From Chloroflexota bacterium (lineage in GTDB: Bacteria; Chloroflexota; Dehalococcoidia; Lucifugimonadales; Lucifugimonadaceae), in NCBI GenBank assembly GCA_030831265.1, contig JAURLM010000226.1:1-6347 (forward strand): a stretch of 6,347 nt of DNA, given 5' to 3'. A model generated the notes under the pieces. The model saw only the letters and a program-made list of their open reading frames with translations. It ran no database searches and was not told the origin of the DNA. Both the position numbers and the translations under genes were made by a program. Shown in pieces: positions 1-5,233 of this stretch. How positions within the stretch are numbered: the first letter of the stretch is position 1; the number at the start of each line of letters is the position of its first letter.

Positions 1-679
1 CTATGAAGCTATGGTCGGTGATACCAAATACGGTCGGGATGGAGTCAACAGCGAACACCACATCTGTCGTGCCAAGTACAAGCACAACAAGCAAGAATGG
101 CGATGCAGCACGCGCACCCGAAGGCAGATGCACAAAGAAATGAGTGTGGTTGTACTCATCGGAAACCGGCATAACCCGCTTGAAGAGCCTGACTGCAATG
201 TTCTTGCCGGGGTCAACTTCCTGGTCACCTGCAAATGCAAGCTTGTAAGCGGTGTAGACCAGGAACGCGCCGAGTATTACCAGGAACCATGAGAACGCTG
301 AAATAACCGCTACGCCAATGGCGATGAATATCGCCCGTGCGAGCAATGCGCCGACAATTCCAAACAGCAATGCACGCGCCTGGTATTCGCGCGGCAGCTT
401 GAAGTAACCGAAGATGACGAGGAATACAAACAGGTTGTCGATGCTAAGTGCACGCTCAGCAACGTAAGCAGTCGTGTATTCCACAGCCAGCTTGCTGTCA
501 CCGGCGAGATACACCCAGACACCGACACCGACAGCGACAAGAGTCCAGAACGCGGTCAGCCATCCGGCTTCTTTAAGGCCAACAATGTGCTCTTTACGGG
601 AAAGGACAAACAGGTCGAGCACCAGTAGCCCGACCAACACGAGGTTAAAGCCTATCCAGACATCAATTCCATTTAGCAA
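1..679 (-). CDS. TerC-family integral membrane protein, 3' end outside the window
   Basis: Seen: an open frame on the - strand gives 226 codons and runs off the window at base 1. It is strongly hydrophobic, with membrane segments near residues 8-25, 42-59, 80-93, 104-125 and 129-148, and another from about 193. Two TerC signatures are present: ERALSIDNLFVF (75-86) and TTDVVFAVDSIPTVFGIT (204-221). Known: TerC/Alx/YkoY proteins have acidic residues inside membrane helices and are linked to tellurite resistance and to manganese efflux or metal loading of exported proteins; they are usually about 300 residues or more, so roughly 70% is visible. Start: the frame has no ATG near its 5' end. The usual family N-terminus, just before WIGFN, fits TTG at 679, which has only a weak GGA upstream. 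The good ribosome binding site lies further upstream in another frame (see 663-742). Odd: the Glu usually just before the T-T/S-D of the second signature is Gly203. The gene lies about 125 bp downstream of greA on the same strand. The family call is secure; the substrate is unknown. Confidence 0.88.
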   Translation of the reverse strand, partial: MLNGIDVWIGFNLVLVGLLVLDLFVLSRKEHIVGLKEAGWLTAFWTLVAVGVGVWVYLAGDSKLAVEYTTAYVAERALSIDNLFVFLVIFGYFKLPREYQARALLFGIVGALLARAIFIAIGVAVISAFSWFLVILGAFLVYTAYKLAFAGDQEVDPGKNIAVRLFKRVMPVSDEYNHTHFFVHLPSGARAASPFLLVVLVLGTTDVVFAVDSIPTVFGITDHSFI

Positions 680-742
680 CGCGGATCCGCAGTCGAACGG
701 TGGGTTTAAAGTCAGGAAGCGTGATCATTCTATCAACCTCCT
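663..742 (-). other. Strong RBS and ATG opening a 21-codon frame that overlaps the terC start
   Basis: Seen: a perfect AGGAGG on the - strand (737-742) lies 8 nt before an ATG at 728. That frame encodes 21 residues beginning MITLPDFKPTV and stops at TGA (663-665), 14 nt past the TTG assigned to terC. The TerC frame itself has a stop overlapping this ATG. Removing one base in the TTTAAACCC stretch (about 702-710) would join the ATG to TerC, giving MITLPDFNPPFDCGSALLN and then the TerC body. Possible readings: (a) a one-base error or real mutation in the terC start; (b) a short leader peptide translationally coupled to terC; (c) a programmed frameshift. I favour (a), because the joined protein has both a good RBS and a normal start codon. 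No yybP-ykoY-like leader is evident here. Confidence 0.5.
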
Positions 743-804
743 GCGAGACCGATTGATTGTAACGGACGCTTCAAAGAGACAGAGAGACTGGGAGGCTGGC
801 GGAA

Positions 805-1665
805 TTAGCCGCAACTCTCGATGCGGTAAGTCTGGGAGCCACGGGGCGTCGAAACAGACACCTCAGCCCCTACCGTCTTGCCCAGGATTGCAGCACCCAC
901 AGGAGAAGCAATGGATATCTTTCCTGAGAGCGGGCTGGATTCATTTGGCTCAACAAGCTGGTAATTGAAGGTCTTTCCAGAATTGAGTTCCGCCAGTTCA
1001 ACCTTCGAGCCAATGTGGACGTTCCGGTTGTCAGTACGACTTCCGTCGATCACAACCGCCATCTTCAACGTGGCTTCCAGTTCTCGAATCTTGCCCATGA
1101 CCATGCCCTGATTCTCACGGGCGGCCTCAAGCGGTGCGTTCTCACGAACATCACCGTCAGCAGCAGCTTTCTGAATCTCCAGCGTCAGGCCTTGGCGCTG
1201 TTCCTGTAGAGATGACAACTGCTTGGTCATCTGGTCATATCCGGTCTTGGTCAGACGAATCTGCTGCTGCTGAGAAACACGCGTTGAACGCGTTCGAGAT
1301 GTAGCAGCGCGGCTTTTCCGTACTCGCAGATGCTGTGCCAGATTCGTTTCCACTGAGCCGCTCTTCTTCAAGAACGTCAGGAACGTCTTGACAGTGCTCA
1401 GCCTCTCCTGGGCCTCCACCGACGTGGACCGCGCAGTCTGCTGCTCGCTGTACTCGCCAATCTCGGAAGCTGATATTGATGCGATTTCACGCTCAGCACC
1501 GAGCCATCTCACAAATTTCGCAATTTCGGGCTGAGCAGCCTGTTTAGCATCCTCGGGCATTTGCTGGACATAAACCTGGAACGCCGCGCTCAGTGTCATT
1601 GGCCCATCTGGTTCGCCAGTGGTGTCCGTAGTGTCAGAAGCGAGGTCGCCGGTTTGGGTTGCCAC
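805..1665 (-). CDS. greA: Transcript cleavage factor GreA with an N-terminal integrase SAM-like domain
   Basis: The protein has 286 residues from GTG at 1665. Residues 136-200 form the Gre coiled coil; its tip reads GDVRENAPLEAARENQ (171-186), keeping the acidic pair D172 and E175 that corresponds to E. coli GreA D41/E44, which position the metal for RNA cleavage in the polymerase secondary channel. Residues about 215-286 form the C-terminal FKBP-like domain that docks on polymerase (IGSKVEL, SPVGAAILGKTVGAEV). Residues about 24-117 are extra compared with the usual ~158-residue GreA and resemble the core-binding SAM-like domain of tyrosine recombinases: KFVRWLGAER, ISASEIGEYSEQ, ERLSTVKTFLTFLKKSG. 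No recombinase catalytic domain follows. A basic, Gln-rich linker (114-137) joins the two parts. Start choice: the in-frame ATG at 1674 touches AGGAGG (1675-1680), whereas GTG at 1665 sits 9 nt from it; a further upstream ATG at 1767 looks untranslated. Gre function is confident; the role of the N-terminal domain is unknown. Confidence 0.9.
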   Translation of the reverse strand: MATQTGDLASDTTDTTGEPDGPMTLSAAFQVYVQQMPEDAKQAAQPEIAKFVRWLGAEREIASISASEIGEYSEQQTARSTSVEAQERLSTVKTFLTFLKKSGSVETNLAQHLRVRKSRAATSRTRSTRVSQQQQIRLTKTGYDQMTKQLSSLQEQRQGLTLEIQKAAADGDVRENAPLEAARENQGMVMGKIRELEATLKMAVVIDGSRTDNRNVHIGSKVELAELNSGKTFNYQLVEPNESSPLSGKISIASPVGAAILGKTVGAEVSVSTPRGSQTYRIESCG

Positions 1666-1674
1666 GTGATGCAT

Positions 1675-1680
1675 CCTCCT
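1675..1680 (-). promoter_or_regulatory. Shine-Dalgarno AGGAGG that decides the greA start
   Basis: On the - strand this perfect AGGAGG is followed with no gap by ATG (1674) and, 9 nt on and in the same frame, by GTG (1665). The spacing favours GTG. A 5-bp inverted repeat (TGAAT-4-ATTCA, 1680-1693) immediately upstream could partly mask the site. Confidence 0.7.
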
Positions 1681-1754
1681 GAATTGTGATTCAACTGGGT
1701 ACACGCCAGGAAAACTTCCGTCCCAAGCGCAAACCGCCACTCTTAATGATAGTA

Positions 1755-1783
1755 ATGATAGGAACATGGCGGGTAACCCGCAA
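1755..1783 (-). promoter_or_regulatory. Putative sigma70-type promoter for greA
   Basis: Read on the - strand: TTGCGG (1778-1783), a 17-nt spacer, then TATCAT (1755-1760). The -10 matches TATAAT at five of six positions and the -35 at the TTG core only. A second TATCAT follows at 1746-1751. Transcription would start near 1748 and leave a leader of roughly 80 nt before GTG 1665. Inferred from sequence only. Confidence 0.45.
1769..1781. repeat. 13-bp perfect palindrome in the greA promoter
   Basis: GCGGGT-A-ACCCGC has two perfect 6-bp arms around one central base. It lies across the spacer and most of the -35 element of the putative greA promoter, the position expected for a repressor operator. 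No T-run follows, so it is not a terminator. The binding protein, if any, is unknown. Confidence 0.4.
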
Positions 1784-1920
1784 ATCTCATTTTTTCAAAC
1801 TCGTTCTGTGACGTGTTGGACTAAACAGTGTAGAAATGGCTATCCGCTGGTATCCTTAGCTGGTTGTCCGCTACCGGAAGGATGAGCGTCGTCCCTTCAC
1901 AGAGCGGTAACTACCTAAAA

Positions 1921-1950
1921 TTGACACTGGTTTCAGACGCACACTAGAGT
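1921..1950 (+). promoter_or_regulatory. Promoter of the rpmH-rnpA-yidD-yidC-jag operon
   Basis: A perfect TTGACA (1921-1926) is followed after 18 nt by TAGAGT (1945-1950), four of six matches to TATAAT. Transcription would begin near 1957, leaving about 20 nt before the rpmH ATG. It is the only good housekeeping-type promoter I can see ahead of the + strand genes. Confidence 0.65.
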
Positions 1951-1977
1951 TCCGTTCATCGAAAGGCCGCTGCTCGA

Positions 1978-2115
1978 ATGCCAAAGCGAACGTACCAACC
2001 CAAGAAAAGGCGCAGGGCGCGCGTCCACGGATTCCGTTCAAGAATGCAAACTCGCTCAGGGCGAGCGGTTCTTGCACGTCGAAGGGCGCAAGGTCGCAAG
2101 CGACTCACCGTCTAA
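1978..2115 (+). CDS. rpmH: 50S ribosomal protein bL34
   Basis: This encodes 45 residues, the normal size for bL34, a small, very basic protein of the large ribosomal subunit that contacts 23S rRNA. The family pattern is complete: MPKRTYQPKKRRRARVHGF at the N-terminus, then R-rich helices with TRSGRAVLARRRAQGRKRL and a short LTV end. A modest AAAGG (1962-1966) lies 11 nt before the ATG, and the promoter TTGACA-18-TAGAGT lies just upstream, so the 5' leader is short. It is the first gene of the operon; rnpA follows after 21 bp, the standard rpmH-rnpA arrangement in bacteria. The gene is short but unmistakable by sequence and position. Confidence 0.97.
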   Translation: MPKRTYQPKKRRRARVHGFRSRMQTRSGRAVLARRRAQGRKRLTV

Positions 2116-2136
2116 CGCCCGGAAGGACCCGGCAGC

Positions 2137-2487
2137 ATGGCGCTAGCGGCAGATCAGAGGATTCGCCGATCAGCAGATTTCCGTCAGGTCCTGAAAACCG
2201 GCCGCAGGGCTGGTGATCGCCTGTTATTGATTGCAGTAACCCCCAACGGACGCTGCGCAACAAGAGTAGGCTTTTCGGTCAGCAAGCGAGTCGGTACTGC
2301 TGTAGTTCGAAATAAGGTAAAAAGACGCTTGCGAGAGGTTTTCAGGGAGATAGCAGCCCGTGAACCAGCCAATGAAAATGGCCGGGACATAATAGTCACG
2401 GCACGCCCGGCAGCTGCACTCGCATCGTTCGAAGAGTTGCAAGCAAGCGCAGCAAGACTGATTGTTAAAGTTCAACACGGACGCTGA
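2137..2487 (+). CDS. rnpA: Ribonuclease P protein component
   Basis: The protein has 116 residues, typical for RnpA, the basic subunit that binds RNase P RNA and helps it recognise the 5' leader of precursor tRNAs. Seen: the N-terminal pattern IRRSADFRQVLKTGRR (9-24), the conserved strand RVGFSVSKRVG (43-53) and the RNR signature helix VVRNKVKRRLREVFRE (56-71), followed by DIIVTARPAAA. The central cleft and RNR residues are intact. GGAAGGA (2121-2127) lies 9 nt before the ATG. The gene is 21 bp downstream of rpmH and 66 bp upstream of yidD, all on one strand with no terminator between them, so cotranscription is expected. Confidence 0.97.
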   Translation: MALAADQRIRRSADFRQVLKTGRRAGDRLLLIAVTPNGRCATRVGFSVSKRVGTAVVRNKVKRRLREVFREIAAREPANENGRDIIVTARPAAALASFEELQASAARLIVKVQHGR

Positions 2488-2510
2488 GGCTGTCCGCAGC
2501 AAAATGCCTC

Positions 2511-2527
2511 TACAGTCCGTACAGTCC
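2511..2527 (+). repeat. Short tandem repeat TACAGTCC x2 between rnpA and yidD
   Basis: TACAGTCC occurs at 2511-2518 and again at 2520-2527, a 9-bp period, in the 66-bp rnpA-yidD gap. No promoter or hairpin is clearly attached. It may be a protein-binding direct repeat or chance. Confidence 0.3.
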
Positions 2528-2553
2528 AAAGTGATACGGCAGGAACGGTTGAC

Positions 2554-2802
2554 ATGAGACCGCTTGTGTTAGGACTGATACGTGCATATAAGGCGACTAT
2601 TTCGCCCTACATGCCCGGCCAGTGCCGTTTTTCGCCAACATGCTCTGACTACGCTGCAGAAGCGGTACAGGCATACGGGGTGGTGCGGGGTTCTGCAATG
2701 ACAGCAAAGCGGCTCATGCGCTGCAGGCCAGGAGTCGAAGGCGGGTATGACCCCGCAGTGCCAGACGCTGATTTCGAATCAGTACCGGTGCTTACAGATT
2801 GA
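2554..2802 (+). CDS. yidD: Membrane protein insertion efficiency factor YidD
   Basis: The protein has 82 residues, normal for YidD, a small membrane-associated protein encoded next to yidC in most bacteria and shown in E. coli to help insertion of inner membrane proteins. Motifs: an N-terminal amphipathic segment (4-16), ISPYMPGQCRFSPTCSDYA (16-34) and KRLMRCRPGVEGGYDP (52-67). The three family cysteines are present at C24, C30 and C57. The usual VP after GGYDP is shifted (AVPDAD), and a short, poorly conserved acidic tail follows. AGGA (2541-2544) lies 9 nt before the ATG. In most genomes yidC follows directly; here a lipoprotein gene comes between them. Confidence 0.96.
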   Translation: MRPLVLGLIRAYKATISPYMPGQCRFSPTCSDYAAEAVQAYGVVRGSAMTAKRLMRCRPGVEGGYDPAVPDADFESVPVLTD

Positions 2803-2832
2803 AAACGTTCGTCCGGTGAGGCCATGCCAAAC

Positions 2833-2852
2833 CGGTCTGGATATCAAGACCG
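2833..2852. repeat. 20-bp near-perfect palindrome upstream of the propeller lipoprotein gene
   Basis: CGGTCT-G-GATATC-A-AGACCG is self-complementary at all but one base pair. It lies between yidD and the favoured lipoprotein start at 2935, or inside the coding region if the ATG at 2824 is used. Its length and two-fold symmetry suit a dimeric regulator, but I see no clear promoter around it. Confidence 0.4.
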
Positions 2853-2934
2853 AATCGATACGAAAATACACGCCTCAACGTTGAAAACGGAATACATACC
2901 GGCCACCCGCCATGCGGGGACCGATGCGAAAACC

Positions 2935-4212
2935 ATGCCCCGCTCATCACACCGGAGCACGCGTACGGTCAAGCTTGCGCTGACGCTGTTCGCTGTACTC
3001 ATCGCCCTCACCGCATGTGTGAACGACCTGAACCCCGGCGGCGGGTGGTCAGGAATCGTCGAATCCGGTGATTATCTCTACTTCGGATCCAAGGACGGAC
3101 GGCTCGTCAGAGTCTCCAGCACCACCGGGACGTTCGACCAATCATGGTCATACCCGTCTGCGGGCGCTGATGATCTCGGCGAGATGTATGGAACACCCGC
3201 AGTGTCTCCTGACGGCGTGCTCTACGGCTCCGCATTCCGATGCAAGGGCAACTCCTGCACAGGCGAGATATATGCCGCAGACGCAATCTCTGGTCAATCC
3301 GCATGGGCCAGCGGAACATTCAAGATTGAGACTCGCCTCGTCGGCTCCGTCGGACTTGGCGAATCCACGCTCGCCGTCGGCACCGCCGCGGTTAACGGTA
3401 ATGATGAGCCACCCGGCTATCTGCTCGGATTGGATCTAACCCCCGACGCGGGAATGGGCATCAGCGAACAGGTCAGCAACCGTGAAAAATGGCGACTCCC
3501 GCTGAACGGCCCCGTGTGGGGCGGCATCAGAGTCTCAAACAACATCGCCTACTTCGGCACGCTGCAGCACATGCTGTACGCCGTGGATCTTTCGGACAAG
3601 CCTGAGTACGCAAACAACCCGGAGAGCCGCATCATCTGGCAGTTCCACACTGGCGGAGCCATTGCCGGGACACCGCACGTAACAGAAACCAATGTGTACA
3701 TCGGCACATTCGGCAACAACGTGTACTCACTGGACATCGCCTACAGGACTCAAAACCCGAACACGAACACGCTGAACCCTTCCACCGAGTGGTCGTTCGA
3801 TACCGGCGCATGGGTCTGGGCGGAACCAGTTCTGGACAACGGCGTGCTCTACGTTGCCAACATGCCGGGAAGTGTTTTTGCGCTTGACGCAAATACAGGC
3901 CAGATGCGCTGGGCGAAATCTGCCACAGCAGGTAAAGAGATCGTCGCTCAGCCTTTGATATTCGAAAGCAACCGTGGCCCGGCACTGGCCGTGGCATCAG
4001 GTGAAAAAGACATCACCGTGATAGTCATCGCAACCGGGCAGATCGCCGGTGAGTTCGTCACAGGTGGCAACGGCATAAAGTCCAGCCCAGTCTCCTATGG
4101 AGACATCATCTTCGCTCACACGGACACCGGTCAACTGCGGCAGTACAAACCCAATACGCTGGCACTTCACAATTGCATAGATGTGAAGGGAGGCGGTAAG
4201 ACATGCAAGTAA
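2935..4212 (+). CDS. PQQ-type (BamB-like) beta-propeller lipoprotein
   Basis: From ATG 2935 the protein has 425 residues with a clear lipoprotein signal: basic n-region (3-13), hydrophobic core LALTLFAVLIALTA (14-27) and lipobox LTAC with C28 as the lipidated residue, so it should be anchored outside the cytoplasmic membrane. The rest is a series of about seven or eight propeller blades, each with an outer strand like YFG/YVA followed by a GxxYALD-type strand: YLYFGSKDGRLVRV, IAYFGTLQHMLYAVDL, NVYIGTFGNNVYSLDI, VLYVANMPGSVFALD with NTGQMRW. Two close Cys pairs (FRCKGNSC; NCIDVKGGGKTC at the C-terminus) could form disulfides. Start: an in-frame ATG at 2824 would add 37 polar residues before the signal peptide, and its GGTGAGG is only 2 nt away; 2935 gives a normal signal peptide but has no good RBS. 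The gene lies between yidD and yidC, which suggests an envelope role. Bound ligand and partners cannot be read from the sequence; BamB homology does not imply a BAM complex here. Confidence 0.85.
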   Translation: MPRSSHRSTRTVKLALTLFAVLIALTACVNDLNPGGGWSGIVESGDYLYFGSKDGRLVRVSSTTGTFDQSWSYPSAGADDLGEMYGTPAVSPDGVLYGSAFRCKGNSCTGEIYAADAISGQSAWASGTFKIETRLVGSVGLGESTLAVGTAAVNGNDEPPGYLLGLDLTPDAGMGISEQVSNREKWRLPLNGPVWGGIRVSNNIAYFGTLQHMLYAVDLSDKPEYANNPESRIIWQFHTGGAIAGTPHVTETNVYIGTFGNNVYSLDIAYRTQNPNTNTLNPSTEWSFDTGAWVWAEPVLDNGVLYVANMPGSVFALDANTGQMRWAKSATAGKEIVAQPLIFESNRGPALAVASGEKDITVIVIATGQIAGEFVTGGNGIKSSPVSYGDIIFAHTDTGQLRQYKPNTLALHNCIDVKGGGKTCK

Positions 4213-4264
4213 ACGCCTCCATGCTCCATCTCCGAAACGGCCTGAAGACTGGGAGTGATGCCTG

Positions 4265-5233
4265 ATGGAATTCATAGGCATTCTCTGGGATGAAATGTTG
4301 ATGCGGCCGATGATCAACAGCCTTGCGCTGCTTGCTCACCTGCTGTTCAACAACTTCGGTCTCAGCATCATCGTCTTCACCGTCTTCATCCGCATCGTAC
4401 TGATCCCGCTTACGGTCAGACAAACACGCAGCATGAAGAAGATGCAAGAACTGCAGCCACGTATGAAGGCGCTGCAGGACAAGTACAAAGACAAGGGTCC
4501 TGCAGAGAAGCGGCAGCTATCGTCAGAAACGATGAAGCTGTACAAGGAAGCCGGTGTTAACCCGGTTGGCTGCCTGGGGCCAATGATCATCCAGATGCCA
4601 ATCTGGTTCGGTCTCTACCGCGCCATCCTGCGCACAATGCCTCCCACGCCTGAAGGTCTCGCCAACCTTTCACACGCGTTCTACGCATGGAACCCGGCTA
4701 TATTGAGCGTGCCCATCAACAGCAAGTTCCTAGGCGTAGACCTCGCCGATTTCGTTCAAGGCGCACCCTTGCCATGGAACTACGCACTGCCAGTGCTCGT
4801 CGGCGCAACCATGTGGTTGCAGCAGAAGATGACCACAGGCAATCAGCAGGCGATGAGCCCGCAGCAAGCCCAGACCAACCAGATCATGCTCTGGATGATG
4901 CCGATAATGTTCGGCTTCTTCACATTCCAGTTCCCGGCTGGCCTGGCACTTTACATCTTGTTCTCAAACATCGTCGGCATAGTTATTCAGTACTACGTCG
5001 GCGGAAAACAACCTATTGTCCTGTTGGGGCGAGCATTCCTGGGCAGCGCGGAAGAGCGGGCGAAGGCACTTGCAGACAAGCCCTCTGCCCCCGCCGCCCA
5101 AGCGCTGGTCGACGACGATTCGACCGAGGAGAAGGATGAAGATGGACAGTCCACGGACGTTCACCGGAAAAACCGTCGACGAGGCAACCGAGGCGGCTCT
5201 GGAGGCTCTCGGCGTCGCTCTCGAAGACGTTGA
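4265..5233 (+). CDS. yidC: Membrane protein insertase YidC (Oxa1 family, short form)
   Basis: The protein has 322 residues, like monoderm YidC/SpoIIIJ: no large periplasmic domain. It inserts proteins into the cytoplasmic membrane alone or with Sec. Membrane segments lie near 30-50, 100-121, 172-188 and 207-245. R43 in IVFTVFIRIVLIPLT (36-50) is the conserved hydrophilic-groove arginine. A charged cytoplasmic hairpin follows (52-97), then NPVGCLGPMIIQMPIWFGLY (99-118) and FPAGLALYILFSN (223-235), where the family often has Trp after LY. The tail (248-322) is cytoplasmic: Ala/Pro and acidic, then highly basic with 11 Arg between 301 and 322, of the kind known in some bacteria to bind ribosomes. 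GGGAG (4251-4255) lies 9 nt before the ATG. There is no recognisable lipoprotein signal peptide, which some Gram-positive YidCs carry. The last ~98 nt also encode the start of jag in another frame. Confidence 0.97.
   Translation: MEFIGILWDEMLMRPMINSLALLAHLLFNNFGLSIIVFTVFIRIVLIPLTVRQTRSMKKMQELQPRMKALQDKYKDKGPAEKRQLSSETMKLYKEAGVNPVGCLGPMIIQMPIWFGLYRAILRTMPPTPEGLANLSHAFYAWNPAILSVPINSKFLGVDLADFVQGAPLPWNYALPVLVGATMWLQQKMTTGNQQAMSPQQAQTNQIMLWMMPIMFGFFTFQFPAGLALYILFSNIVGIVIQYYVGGKQPIVLLGRAFLGSAEERAKALADKPSAPAAQALVDDDSTEEKDEDGQSTDVHRKNRRRGNRGGSGGSRRRSRRR

Larger units (their letters stand above)
1666..1977. other. Divergent intergenic control region between greA and rpmH
   Basis: These 312 bases hold no supportable gene. 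They contain a - strand promoter for greA (1755-1783) with a palindrome over its spacer and -35 element (1769-1781), and a + strand promoter for rpmH (1921-1950). The stretch 1784-1920 between them shows only weak features, such as the repeated TCCGCT at 1843-1848 and 1867-1872. I saw no convincing DnaA box, although rpmH is often near dnaA and the origin in other bacteria. Confidence 0.6.

Noticed and set aside
681..690. GCGGATCCGC palindrome next to the terC TTG
   Set aside because: Only 10 bp with no loop possible in RNA, and it lies inside the frame that would be coding if the start is frameshifted; likely chance.
729..804. yybP-ykoY-type manganese riboswitch ahead of terC
   Set aside because: TerC genes often carry one, but the greA-terC gap is only about 76 nt and shows neither the needed paired structure nor a terminator hairpin.
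474..968. 164-codon + strand open frame across the terC and greA ends
   Set aside because: It overlaps TerC and GreA coding on the opposite strand, has no family-like sequence and spans the gap between them; a shadow frame.
1755..1811. 18-codon + strand frame in the divergent region
   Set aside because: No ribosome binding site, no recognisable product, and it lies on the greA promoter and palindrome.
1877..1898. GAAGG...CCTTC inverted repeat upstream of rpmH
   Set aside because: Short imperfect stem with no T-run, upstream of the promoter; no clear role.
4213..4264. Possible terminator or promoter between the lipoprotein gene and yidC
   Set aside because: No stem followed by T-run and no -35/-10 pair is visible; only the yidC ribosome binding site is supported.
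5016..5135. Upstream extension of jag to an ATG at 5016
   Set aside because: The extra 40 residues do not belong to Jag_N, lie within the yidC coding region and have no suited RBS; the strong GAGGAGAAGG site precedes 5136/5142.
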